NCBI RefSeq assembly: GCF_964030865.1
Contig: NZ_OZ034984.1
Location: 1-64,000, forward strand
DNA length: 64,000 nt
Direction: 5' to 3'
Source: Spiroplasma endosymbiont of Dioctria linearis
GTDB taxonomy: Bacteria; Bacillota_I; Bacilli_A; Mycoplasmatales; Mycoplasmataceae
This document shows, in pieces, positions 30,832 through 42,265 of the stretch. Both the position numbers and the translations under genes were made by a program. Within the stretch, counting starts at the first letter, position 1, and the number at the start of each line of letters is the position of its first letter. Under the pieces are notes generated by a model. It was given only the letters and a program-made list of their open reading frames with translations, had not been told where the DNA came from and made no database searches.

Positions 30832-33783
30832 ATGATATTCTTAAAAAAAATTGAAGCGTTTGGGTTCAAATCTTTTGCTGAACCTACTACTTTAAATTTT
30901 GACTTTTCAATGACAGGGATAGTGGGTCCCAATGGTAGCGGTAAATCTAATATAAATGATGCTATTATGTGAGCTCTTGGAGAACAATCATATAAATCAC
31001 TTCGTGGAGATTCAATTGATGATATTGTTTTCTCAGGAAGTAGTGAAAAGAAACCATTAAACATGGCAGAAATTACCCTTGTATTCGACAATAGCAATAA
31101 GGCCTTCAGTTCATTAGAATATAATGAAGTTTCAATTACAAGAAAGTTTTTCAAATTAACAAAAGAATCTGAATATTATATAAATGGAAGCAGAGTTCGT
31201 TTAAAAGATATTCAAGATGTTGCTTTAGAAACAGGTTTAACTAAATCAAGTTTAGCAATTATATCTCAAGGATCAATTAGTAACTTTGTTGAATCAAAAT
31301 CAGAAGATAGAAGAAGACTTTTTGATGAAGCAGCAGGGGTTGCTCGTTATAAGAAAAGAAAAGATGAAGCTATTAGAAAACTTGTAAGATCACAAGAAAA
31401 TCTAGATAGACTAAATGACATAATAAATGAAATTGAAAGAAAATTACCAACTTTAAAAAGACAATCAAAAAAAGCTGAATCTTATAAAGAGTTTTTTGAT
31501 GAACTAAAAAATATTGAAGTTGCAGTTCTTGTAAATGACATAAAACTTTATAAGCAAAAAATAGTTGAAATTAATGAGCAAAAAAGTGAACTAAAATTAG
31601 AAATTAATTCTTTAGATAAACAAATTAGTAAAAGAAGTGAAGAGTTTAACACTATTGCAGATTCAAATTATAATAAGGAAAAAGAATTATCAAATCTTAA
31701 TAAAGGATTTACTAAAATAGTAGAGAAAATTAGTGAATTAAAAGTTTCAAGAATTACTCTTGAGTCTAAAAAAAATAAAGTTGATATTGATGATAAAGAA
31801 TTTAAAATATCTGATTTAAAAAATAAGGCAAAGGAATTAGAAATTAGATTAGAAGCTGAAGAGCAAAAACTTTCAAAATTATTAAAAGATAAAGTTGAAA
31901 AAAGAGAAAGTTTAGATGATGCTAGTCAAAAACGTTTTAGATTAAATCAAGAATTAGATGCAATTAGAAAGCAACTTGCTAAAACTGAATCTAGTTTAGA
32001 AACTCTATTAGCAAGAAAGCATTCTTTTGATAACTTATTTGAAGGAGTAAAAAATATTCTTGAAAATAGATCAACACTATCAGGAATTATGGGAACTGTT
32101 CAAGAATTAATTAGTGTAAATAAAAATTATGAAGTTGCACTTTTAACAGTAATTCAAAATGGATTACAAAATATAGTTGTTAAATCAACTGCAGATGTAA
32201 AAATTTCAATCGATTTCTTAAAAAATAATAAAGCAGGTTATGCAACATTTTTGCCACTTGATAATTTAAAACCTAGTTTTATTAATAATGAAACAAGATT
32301 TATTATTCAAAAATCTAAGGGATTTATTGGGTTTGGAAATGAACTTGTAAATATAGATAAAAAATATCAAGTAGTATTAGATTATCTTTTATCAAATTAT
32401 TTGGTTGTTGATGATTATGAAAATGCAATAGAGCTTTCAAAAATTACAAACCAAAAGTTTCATATAGTTACTTTAGATGGGCAAAGAATATTACCACATG
32501 GAGCCATTATTGGTGGAAGTAGAAGAAATAAAAATGTAGTTTTAAATGATTCAGTTCAAATTCAAGAATATGAAAATCAGAAAAAAGAACTTGATCAAAA
32601 AGAACTTGAAACCTCTAAAGAAGTAGAAGCTCTAAGTGGTATGATAGAAGTTTTACGTGAAGAAATTGCTGAAATTCAAACTGCAATAGGAGCTTCTAGA
32701 AATTCTTCTCAATTAATTGAAAAAGAGGCAACTGAAGTAAAAGAAGAATTTAGAATAATTACTGGTAAAGAACTTGATGGAGGTCAACAAGAATTCCAAT
32801 CAATTGATGAACAAATTATTAAAATTATTTCTGAGATATCAGCACAAGAAACATTAAAGGATGAAATTCAACAACAAATTAATGTTATTAGAACTTTAAA
32901 AGATAAATCAAATGAAAGACAAAATAGTTTAAACTCAATTATTAACCAAGATAGAGGTTTATTATCTTCATTAAAAGATAAGTACTCAAATTTAAACTCT
33001 GATGGAACTTTAATGCAAGAAAAGCAAGTTAATGCAACAACAAGATTAGCTCAGAATTATAGCTTAACTTTTGAAGCAGCATTGGAACTAAACACTAATC
33101 TTATTGAAACAGAAAGTGAAGTTAGAGATAGAATCAATTATCTAAGAAAAGAAATTCACTCATTGGGAAATGTTAACTTAGATTCAATTGATGAATATCA
33201 AGAAGAAAATGAAAGATATCAAACATATGTTGAGCAAACTCAAGATGTGCTTGAATCTATTAAAAATCTAAAAGATGCAATTGGCGATATGGATCAACAA
33301 ATGATAATTCAGTTCAAAAAAATAATTAAAGATGTTAATGGAGTATTACCAGATACATTTGCAACATTATTTGGGGGGGGAACTGCATCAATTATTTATA
33401 CAAATCCAGATGATATTTTAAATACAGGTATTGATTTAAAAATAGCTCCACCAGGTAAAAAAATTGCAAATTTAAATCTATTAAGTGGTGGAGAAAAATC
33501 AATGGTAGCATTATCTGTTTTATTCTCAATTTTAAAAGTTAAACCAATTCCATTGGTTATTCTAGATGAGGTAGAAGCTCCTCTAGATATTGCAAACGTA
33601 GAACGATTTGCAAAATATATTAAGACATTTACTAAAAGCACACAATTCATGATTGTTACTCATAGAATGGGTACAATGGAAAATTGTGACACTTTATTTG
33701 GAGCAACAATGGAACAAAAGGGTATTACAAAACTTGTTCAAATTAAGTTAATTGAAGCAAAAAAATTATCAAATACAAATTAG
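30832..33783 (+). CDS. smc: Chromosome partition protein SMC
   Basis: ABC-type ATPase of the condensin complex with ScpA and ScpB. The N-terminal head starts FLKKIEAFGFKSFAEPTTL with Walker A VGPNGSGKSN near residue 33. Two long charged coiled coils (about 165-330 and 510-790) flank a hinge (about 400-500, with DGQRILPHGAIIGGS). The C-terminal head has the signature NLLSGGEKSMVALS and Walker B LVILDEVEAPLD. Length is 983 aa, somewhat shorter than the usual 1150-1190, with shortened coils. One Trp is TGA (30970). ATG at 30832 follows AGAGGT. An eight-G run occurs in the conserved LFGGGTA segment. Confidence 0.96.
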
Positions 33784-33807
33784 CATAGAAATGCTAGGAG
33801 ACGAAAT

Positions 33808-34998
33808 ATGACAAGAAAAATAAGCATAATATTACTGACATTCTTATCAGTAATACTATGTCTATGAATATGAAGTGCTGCTGCACCTAAAAAAGCAATT
33901 ATTTTAGGAGGAAGCACTAGTGTTAACCCGTTTATGCAAAAACTTACAAAAGAATATTATAATAAACCAGAAAAAGTAGATTTTATTTATAATTCAACTG
34001 GTAGTCAAGCAGGTGTTGGTGGAGTAGAAAAAGATATGTATACATCTGGTTTTATCTCTAAAGATATAAATAATAAGACTTTAACTAATGGCAATAACTT
34101 TTTAGAAATATGTGAAAACTTAAATGAATGTGATTTTGTTCCAGAAGCAATTGAAGAAATTCAAAATGTTGAAAAGAATAATTCATATATTGCATTAGAG
34201 TTTGCAATAGATGCAATTGGAGTAATATATAATCCTCCTGCATATTGAAATAAAAAAATTAAATTAGTAGATGATAATGAAATTAGTTTAAATGATCTTA
34301 TGAATTTTAAAAAAGAAGATGAAGATGAATTATTAAAAAAAGCCTATAGTGGAAATTATACTTGAGAAGAGTTGGCAGTACAGTTATTAGGTTCAAAAGA
34401 AGACTGAAATAATAGTCAAGATTTTTATGAGGAAATGTTGAACTTGATAAATGTTCAATCAAAAACTAAACTAATTACTTTTACTAGAGAAGATGGGTCT
34501 GGAACAAGATCAGCTTTTTCAGATTTAACTAAAATAAAGGATATGTCTTCATCAAATGTTGTTAATTCAAATGGTTCAATGATTGAAAACATGACTAAAA
34601 GTCCAAGTTTAGGTTACGTTTCTAATGGATTTTTAGGTCAATTGTCTGAAGATGGTGTTGTAAAATTAGCTGGATTTAATAATTACAAATTACCAATAGG
34701 AAAAGACAATGTTCCTTTAAAATGATCAAAAGAAGAAAAAAAATGGCAAGACTGAAAACCAAAAACAGAATCTGTAGAATCTAATATTAATGAATCAATT
34801 ACAGATAAATTTATTAAAACTGCTTATGAATTTAAAAGACCATTCATTGCTATATTTAGTATATATAATAAAAAATTAAATCAATTAATGGAGCTTTTTA
34901 ATTTTATGAATAGTGATGGTTCAAATGAAGTATTCAAAAGTGAAGGCCTTGTTAAAAATATGAAGTATAAATCTTTAGGAGGTACTTCTAATGGTTAA
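33808..34998 (+). CDS. pstS: Phosphate ABC transporter substrate-binding protein (PstS-like)
   Basis: The N-terminus (MTRKISIILLTFLSVILCLW) is a membrane signal anchor, followed by IILGGSTSVNPFMQKL, the phosphate-loop start, NSTGSQAGVGGV, ALEFAIDAIGVIYNP and REDGSGTRSAF, all PstS family features that contact phosphate. Length is 396 aa. No standard lipobox is clear, so it may be held by the uncleaved anchor. Eight or so TGA codons encode Trp. The ATG follows CTAGGAGACG, 24 bp after smc, and its end overlaps the permease start by 8 bases. A small TAGCAT/ATGCTA palindrome lies at the smc stop. Confidence 0.93.
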
Positions 34999-37117
34999 AA
35001 GCTCTGTAAAAAGTTTACCAAAGGCTAAAACTTCTAAAATGGATTTATCAACTAAAATATCTGTATTTTTTGTAACAACAATTGTGCTTATTATATTAGC
35101 TGTTTTAGTTGGATATATATTATATAAATCTGTTCCAGTATTTCAAGAGTTTTCCTTTTTTAAATTCTTATTTTCTGGAATGTGAGCTCCAGCAAGAGAT
35201 GGTGAAGATGGCTCTTATGGATTAGGTAAAATAATATTATCTACTCTAATGATGTTATTTTTAACTTTATTATTTGCGATACCTTTAACAATATTTAGTT
35301 CACTGTTTATTACTGAGTACTTAAAAAATAGAACAAAAAAATTTGTAGTAACTATGATTCAATTATTGGCTGGGATTCCATCTGTTGTTTTTGGATTATT
35401 TGCACTAGATCAAATTGGACCAATTTTTGTTGCCATGGGTGCACCAACTAGTGGAAATATGATGACAGCAAGTTTTACATTAGCTTTTATGGCTTTACCA
35501 ACAATGATTAGTTTATCTGTTAATGCTATTGAATCAGTTCCAGAGGGGCATAGATTTGCTTCTCTTGGATTAGGAATGACAAAAGAAAAAACTACTTTTG
35601 GTGTAGTTTTAGTAGCGGCAATGCCAAAAATTATTACAGCAATTATTACAGGAGTTGCTAGAATTATTGGTGAAACAATGGCTGTTATATTAATAGCAGG
35701 AAATTCAACAAAAGGGTTAAATACAGATGATGGCTTTTTTGGATTTATATTTTCTTCAATTAGAACTTTAGCAGGAACAATTGGTTTAGAAATGTTAGAA
35801 AATCATGGGACAACTCATGAGTCTGCACTTTATGCTATTGGGATGGTTTTATTTGTAATAGTTATTTTTATAAACTTATTAATTATTGCTGTGGGAAATA
35901 TTAACAATAAGAAAACAAAGTCTATTAAAAATATGAAGCATAAAAAAGTGAAAGCAATTAAAAATGATTATCGATATGACAGTCATAATTTAAATATTCT
36001 TGTTCACACTTATACTGAAAAAAGATTTGCCAAAAAGGTAAATAGTTTTATTCTTAATTTCTTTATGATTTCTTCCACTGCAATAATTGTTGGATTTACG
36101 AGTTGAATTTTACTGACAGTTACAATTAAGGGAATTGGTGGATTTGATGCAACAGCTTTTGTTGAAATTGAAGGACAAAGAAGTGGAATCTTTGCTCTAT
36201 TATTTACAACAATATTGTTAGTTTTAGCTACAATAATATTTGCTATACCATTAGCTTTAATAGTGGCTATATATTTGGCAGAGTATGCTCACAAAGATAG
36301 TAAGTTTGCAAAAATTATAAGATTTTCAATAAACGTGCTTGCATCCACACCAAGTATTGTATTTGGTGTTTTTGGATTAAGTTTGTTTGTAGTAGGTATG
36401 GGAATTCCAATGTCCATATTTGCAGCAAGTTTAACAATGACAATTGTAATTTTGCCATCAATGATAACGAACTTTGAAGATTCAATTACAGGAGTGCCTT
36501 TACTTTATAAAGAAGCTGCTTACGGGATGGGTATGACAAAAACAGGAGTGCTGTTTAAAGTTATTATTCCAAATTCAACTAAGGGACTTGTTACTGCAAC
36601 TATTCTAGCTGTTGCTAGAATTATTGGAGAATCGGCGCCTGTTTACTTAACTTTGGGAACAGCTGTAAGAATGCCATCAGAAGGATTCTTCTCATCAGGA
36701 GCTACATTAACTACTCAAATTTATATGATGGCTTCAGAGGGAAATGATCCGCATACTTTAGGAGTAGCATATCAAATTGCCCTAGTTACAATATTTTTAG
36801 TTCTAGGTTTAAATATTTTAAGTAAGTATATTGGTTTCAAATTAAATCCAATTCATAAAAAAGTATCAATGAAAATGCGATTTAAACTATTTATTGGAAT
36901 GTTTACATGAACAAGTATTAAAAAGGTTTCATTAAAAACAAAAAAAGATACAATATCCTTGTATAAGAAATGAATAAATGTGTTTAATTTTAAAAGAATA
37001 AAAATATATGCTAAAAACGCTAAGACTCGAAACAATGTTATAAGAACAATTAAGAGTGAATCAAAATTAAAGTCTAAACCTAAAAAAAATAAAAAAATAA
37101 AAGAGAGTGAGAATTAA
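34991..37117 (+). CDS. pstCA: Fused PstC-PstA phosphate permease
   Basis: A single 708-aa protein carrying both permease subunits. The first half (about residues 1-310) matches PstC, with helices and the EAA-type loop AIESVPEGHRFASLGLGMTKEKT. The second half (about 360-640) matches PstA, with FEDSITGVPLLYKEAAYGMGMTK. A linker of basic residues joins them, and a lysine-rich tail follows the last helix. The frame is continuous through TGA Trp codons at 35183, 36104, 36908 and others. In most bacteria these are two genes; the fusion would fix the 1:1 heterodimer. It overlaps pstS by 8 bases and ends 3 bp before pstB. Confidence 0.93.
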
Positions 37118-37120
37118 AAG

Positions 37121-37990
37121 ATGGCTTCAAATAAAAATGTAGAAAAGGAAATTGTTGAAACTGAGGATTTAAAAATATTATCAGAAGAGAAAATATTTCA
37201 AAAACCTAAAAAACTACCTTTGAAGCAAAGACAAAATGTAATAGAAGTTGAAGGATTTAATTTCTATTATAATTCTGGTTCAAAACAAGCATTATTTGAT
37301 ATAAATATGGCAGTAAAGGAAAATACAGTTACGGCTTTTATTGGACCATCTGGGTGTGGAAAATCAACACTATTAAGATCAATAAATAGAATGAATGATC
37401 TTGTAGATAATATTGCAATTGATGGAAAAATTATTGTTCATTCAAAAGATGTTTATGAAAAAGGTACGGATGTTGTTAAATTGAGAACTGAAGTTGGTAT
37501 GGTATTTCAAAAAGCAAATCCCTTCCCTATGTCAATTTATGATAATGTAGCTTTTGGTCCAAGAAATCAGGGAATTTCAGATAAGAACATTTTAAATCAA
37601 ATTGTTGAAGATTCATTAAAAAAAGCAGCACTTTGAGATGATGTAAAAGATTACTTAAAAGACTCAGCACTGGGATTAAGTGGTGGTCAACAACAAAGGT
37701 TATGTATTGCAAGAGCAATAGCAATGAGACCAAAAATTTTATTAATGGATGAACCAACTAGTGCATTAGATCCAATAGCAACGTTAAAAGTTGAAGAACT
37801 TATACTAAAATTGAAAAATGAATATACAATAGTAATAGTAACCCACTCAATGGCACAAGCTACAAGAGTAAGTGATTATACAGCGTTCTTCTTACATGGT
37901 GAATTAATCGAGTATGATAGAACAAAAAAAATATTTACAAATCCAAAAGATCAAAAAACAGAAGATTATATTTCAGGAAGATTTGGATAG
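37121..37990 (+). CDS. pstB: Phosphate import ATP-binding protein PstB
   Basis: ABC ATPase powering phosphate uptake. After an N-terminal extension of about 40 residues come Walker [10 protein letters not shown], the Q-loop [17 protein letters not shown], the signature [14 protein letters not shown] and Walker [14 protein letters not shown], then the H-loop VTHSMAQA. Length is 289 aa, longer than the usual 250 because of the N-terminal part. TGA at 37636 is Trp. It sits between pstCA and phoU as in typical pst operons. Confidence 0.96.
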
Positions 37991-38002
37991 GAGGGGAATT
38001 AG

Positions 38003-38692
38003 ATGTCATATAACAAAATACTAGATAGTGATATCAAAACTATTAAACGTGAATTAATAAGATTAGTAGAGGCTACAAAATCTCAATATGCAAATACTTT
38101 TGAATCTTTAAAATCACAAAATCTTGAATTAGCACAAGAAGTAGTTAGCGGTGATATCAAAATAAATGATTTACAAAATAGTTTCACAAAAATGGCTTTA
38201 TGAAAAATTGCAAAACAACAAATGGTAGCTGGAGATTTAAGATTAGCAGTTGGTGGAGTTTTAATTAGTCGTGAAATTGAAAGAATTGCTGATGTGGCTA
38301 AACATATTTGTGCTTTTACTATCAAGTACAATCCCCAACCAATTGAAATTGAATATATATCAAAAATGTTTGATTTAGTTAATAAGATGCTAAATATAAT
38401 CTCACTTTTGATTGATAATTATGACAATGACCAACATCAAAAAGTTTTAAAAGCTGAAGAGCAACTAAGTATGGAGTTTTCAAATTTATCAAATATTTTA
38501 GCAGCTAGAATATCAGATTCTAAAAATGCAACTGAATCTAAAAAAATAATCACAATAGTAAGACAATTAAAAAATCTAGAAAGAGCTGGAGAATGTCTTA
38601 TAAATATTGAAGAGACATTACAATTTATTAGAACAGGTAAATTTGAAGAACTTCAAGAATCAATGATTAATAATTTAAACACTAAGAAATAA
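38003..38692 (+). CDS. phoU: Phosphate signalling protein PhoU
   Basis: Helical PhoU-family protein that restrains phosphate import through PstB. Two three-helix repeats are seen; characteristic elements are LVEATKSQYANTFESL, RLAVGGVLISREIERIADVAKHIC and the second repeat VRQLKNLERAGECLINIEE. Length is 229 aa. TGA at 38201 is Trp. The ATG follows GGAGGGGAATTAG. It closes the pst operon and ends at a strong hairpin. No PhoR/PhoB two-component genes are seen nearby. Confidence 0.94.
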
Positions 38693-38723
38693 TAAAAGGA
38701 ACTGTTAAAAAGTTCCTTTTATT
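38691..38723. terminator. Bidirectional terminator between phoU and the convergent gene
   Basis: Perfect 13-bp stem AATAAAAGGAACT / AGTTCCTTTTATT with loop GTTAAAA. It overlaps the phoU stop on the plus strand and the end of the minus-strand gene that stops at 38705. Confidence 0.88.
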
Positions 38724-39592
38724 ATTTCTAATGTAATTAACTTAGCACAACTAAAGTATTTGCTTGAAAGTGAAAAAGTAATTTGCTTTTCATTTTTTGC
38801 TTCAATTTTAAATAAGTTATTATAGTTAGTTCTATTTTTATTAAAAAATGAGTACTTTTTAATTCAATCGAATATTTCCTTATTCATCATTTCTTCATCT
38901 TCATAGTAGGTAATAAATTTATCACTTTTTTTAACTCCAATATTTGATGAATCTCTTACTATTCTAAAATCCAAATTTGTATTATTTAAAAAATTAGATT
39001 TTATAATATCATTTTGTTGTTTATTCAAGTCTTGAAAGTCTAAGAACTCTCAAAACTCGTCCACATTATTTAAAAATATATTTGATGAAACATATTTGTC
39101 AAATATATTTTTAAACTTACTTTTTAAAATATCTTCTAATTCAATTTGAAGATAGTTGCCTTTATTTAAAACTAATGGATTAATAAATAAGTATCTATTC
39201 AAAATATTAACTACATCATCAATTTTATCGTAGTTAAATAAAATAACATTAAACTTACTTAGAATTTTTTCATTAAGAATATTTGAATTTTTCTTATCTT
39301 TAAATAAGATATCTATTTCTCCACTTTCTTGATTTAGAACTTCAAAATCAATTTTTTTGTATAAATCCATTCCAAATTTACTATTAGAAAATGCTTCCTT
39401 TAATAAATTTTTTATTTCCTTATTTGTTAGTCTATCCACATTTTCTTGCTTTTCAACTTTCATATAAAGAAAATCATCTAAGCCAGTTAAAAATTTTGAA
39501 TATTTATTTACATTTTTATCTTCTAGTGTCATACTTACACCAGTAGAAACAGTTAAACCTAAAGAAAGTCAAACTGATAACATTTTTTTCAT
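38705..39592 (-). CDS. Exported protein of unknown function, 295 aa
   Basis: Starts MKKMLSVWLSLGLTVSTG, a signal peptide with no lipobox cysteine, and ends in the terminator hairpin. The body is polar, rich in Lys, Asn, Phe and Leu, with no recognisable motif. TGA codons (39569, 39050 and others) encode Trp. ATG at 39592 follows a weak GAGGGGATATT site. It is a lone minus-strand gene between the pst operon and ftsY, transcribed divergently from ftsY. An exported, mycoplasma-specific protein is the most that can be said. Confidence 0.75.
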
Positions 39593-39668
39593 AATATCCC
39601 CTCACACATTAATATATATAATATATTAAAATTATTATACAATTAATATTGAGAAATGAGGAATTTTT

Positions 39669-40655
39669 ATGGGATTTTGAAGTAATTTAAAAGAGAGACG
39701 AGAAATCAAGAAACAACAAAAAAAACATAAAAAAGAGCACAAAAAGACTTTAACATTTTCAACTGATATAAAAAAATTAAGTAAAAATTATAAGGAACCA
39801 AATAATGAATTTTTTGAGGACTTAGAAAATATTTTAATTAGAACTGATATGGGAATGAAAATGGTTTTAGAAATATCAAATAGAGTGAGAAAAAAAGCAA
39901 AAGCAAAACATTCCTTTGATCAAATAAAAGAAATCCTTGTCGAAGAGATATATGAAACTTATAATAGTGGTCGTAAGTATAATGATAAATTAAACTATAA
40001 AGAAGGTAGATTAAATATTTTTATAATGGTAGGTGTTAATGGAGTTGGAAAAACAACAAGTATTGCAAAAATAGCAAATTATTATTCAAGTATGGATAAA
40101 AGAGTTTTAATAGCAGCAGCAGATACATTTAGAGCAGGAGCTGTGGAACAACTTCAAGAATGATGTGATAAGAGGCTTAAAAATGTAGATTTAATAAAAT
40201 CTGAAAATAATTCTAAGGACCCTGCAAGTGTTGTTTTTGATGGAATTAAAAAAGCAATTGATGAAAAATATGATTTATTATTAATTGATACAGCGGGAAG
40301 ACTTCAAAATAAAGAGCACTTAATGAAAGAATTAGAAAAAATGACTAAAATTATTCAAAAGAACATTTCTGACGGTCCTCATGAGAGATTATTAGTTATT
40401 GATGCTCAAACTGGGCAAAATGGAATAAGTCAAGCAAAGGCCTTCTCAGAAACAACTAATGTTTCAGGGATAGTTCTTACAAAAATGGATGGTACAAGTA
40501 AAGGAGGAATTGCTTTAGCTATTAAAGATATTTTAAATATTCCAGTTAAATTAGTTGGTACGGGTGAAACTGTAAATGATATAGAAGAATTTGATATAGA
40601 CAATTACATTTGAGAGTTAACATCAGATTTTATGGAAGATAATATAAATGATTAA
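39669..40655 (+). CDS. ftsY: Signal recognition particle receptor FtsY
   Basis: SRP GTPase that docks ribosome-nascent chain complexes at the membrane. It has a basic N-terminal region rich in KK, the N-domain, G1 GVNGVGKTTS, the insertion motif ADTFRAGAVEQL, G3 DTAGRLQN, G4 TKMDGTSKGG and GTGETVNDIEEFD. Length is 328 aa; the long acidic A-domain of some FtsY is absent, as usual in Gram-positives. Trp at TGA 39678, 40161 and 40611. It overlaps ylxM by 8 bases. Confidence 0.96.
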
Positions 40656-40971
40656 TCCAGATATACAAAAAACTGCTGATTTAGCAGAACTATATGATTA
40701 TTATAAAAGCTTATTAACTGAAAAACAGTGTCAATATTTTGAATTGTATTTTTTTGAGGATTTAACTTTGCAAGAGATTGCTGAAGAGTTTAAAGTATCA
40801 AGAAATGCTATTTATGATAGCATTAATAAAACTTCTCTATTATTAACCGATTTAGAAAATAAATTAAAATTAAAATTAAAAAATAATAAAATTAGAGAAA
40901 ATTTGGATAATGCAAAAGTAAACAAAATTTCAATGGAAGAATTAATTATAGAATTGGAGAAAAATTTATAA
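40648..40971 (+). CDS. ylxM: YlxM/p13-like DNA-binding protein
   Basis: A 107-aa helix-turn-helix protein of the YlxM family, related to sigma-70 region 4: LTEKQCQYFELYFFEDLTLQEIAEEFKVSRNAIYDSI is the typical core. It is encoded with ftsY and ffh in many Gram-positives and thought to act in the SRP pathway. It starts inside the end of ftsY (8-base overlap) and its stop overlaps ymdB by one base (TAATG). The C-terminal third is a lysine-rich coil. Confidence 0.9.
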   Translation: MINPDIQKTADLAELYDYYKSLLTEKQCQYFELYFFEDLTLQEIAEEFKVSRNAIYDSINKTSLLLTDLENKLKLKLKNNKIRENLDNAKVNKISMEELIIELEKNL

Positions 40972-41735
40972 TGAATTTTTTAGTGGTAGGAGATGTATAT
41001 TCAAAATCTGGAAGAGATGTTTTAGAAAAACATCTTAGTTCAATCGTTCAAAAAAATAAAATTGATTTTATTATTGTTAATGGTGAAAATATTAGTCATG
41101 GTAAAGGTATAAATAAAAATCACTATGATTTTCTTAAAAAATTAAAAGTGAATGTAATAACTAGTGGAAATCACATTTTTAAGGTTAAAGAGACTTTTGA
41201 TTTTATTAATAATGTTGATGACCTTTTAAGACCTGCAAATATGAACTCTTTTAATCTAGGTGTTGGAACAAATCAATATAATTTTAGAAATTTAAAAATT
41301 AGAGTTACTAATATGATGGGCAAGAGTTTTATGGAACATGTAAATAATCCATATGAGATAATGGACAAAATAATTAAAAATAATACAGCTGATATACATA
41401 TTGTTGATTTTCATGCTGAGGCAAGTGCTGAAAAATTAGCTTTTGCTTGAAACTATGATGGAATTTTAACAGCTGTTATAGGAACCCATACCCATGTTCA
41501 AACAGCAGATGAGAGGTTATTACCAAAAGGTACAGCTTTTATTACAGATGTTGGGATGACAGGACCTATTAACTCAATTATTGGAGCAAATCCAGAAGAA
41601 GTTATCTTTAAAGAAAAAACTGGACTACCAAGTAAGTTTACACCATCTGAAAATCCAGGACTTCTTTGTGCTGTTATTATAAAATTAGATTCAAAAAATA
41701 AGGCAAAATCAATTGAAAGAATACAATTACAATAA
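40971..41735 (+). CDS. ymdB: YmdB-family metallophosphoesterase
   Basis: Calcineurin-like phosphodiesterase of the YmdB family; Bacillus YmdB hydrolyses 2',3'- and 3',5'-cyclic nucleotides and influences RNA turnover. Metal-binding motifs: VVGDVYSKSGRD, NGENISHG, TSGNHIF, DFHAEAS and GTHTHVQTADERLLP. Length is 254 aa. TGA at about 41448 is Trp. The start overlaps the ylxM stop, so it belongs to the ftsY unit. Confidence 0.93.
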
Positions 41736-41837
41736 ACTTTCATTTTTATAGGAAGGGCTTTTTATAAGAAAATATTTTCTATTTTAAATTGTGTATAATA
41801 AAAATATAAATACCTATTCCTAGGAGAAAAAATAATT

Positions 41838-42203
41838 ATGAAAAGACAGGACAGACTTAGAAATTTACATGAATGTTTATTGGCTTTAGATAAAGAAGTT
41901 ATGAATGTTTGTATGGGTATTGAACAAAACTTAAAATCATTTTTAAAGTACAGAAATACTTATGAGAGTGTTTTGAATGAAATTGAATATGAAAGAAAAA
42001 ACGAGATGTATGGACGCCCATCAATTTATGATTTTGAGAAAATGAGAGTTAATTTAGAACAAGATGCAGGTAATGTTGTTTATGAGGCCATTAATGTTAT
42101 AGGGAATAATGAATTTATAACTAGAAAGCAGAATGTTATTTATGCATTCTGATTTATGGGTCAATTCGATGTATATGCATTAGAATTGGCTTATGAAGAT
42201 TAA
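41838..42203 (+). CDS. Small protein of unknown function, 121 aa
   Basis: ATG follows CCTAGGAGAAAAA. The protein is mostly helical and charged, MKRQDRLRNLHECLLALDKEV..., with no membrane segment or motif recognised. One TGA Trp at 42150. A separate transcription unit: an AT-rich TATAAT-like box precedes it and a clear hairpin follows. Possibly a Mollicutes-specific protein; no function can be proposed. Confidence 0.75.
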
Positions 42204-42213
42204 GAAAACTTAT

Positions 42214-42240
42214 AAAAAGTACTTTTTTTAAGTACTTTTT
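42214..42240 (+). terminator. Terminator after the 121-aa gene
   Basis: Ten-base-pair stem AAAAAGTACT / AGTACTTTTT around a T-rich loop, 11 bp after the stop. Confidence 0.82.
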
Positions 42241-42265
42241 ATTTATAATTAAAAAAGGTGATTTT

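Noticed and set aside
33781..33796. Small palindrome TAGCAT-AGAA-ATGCTA between smc and pstS as a terminator
   Set aside because: The stem is six bases and is followed by GGAG, not by a T run; it overlaps the pstS ribosome binding site region instead.
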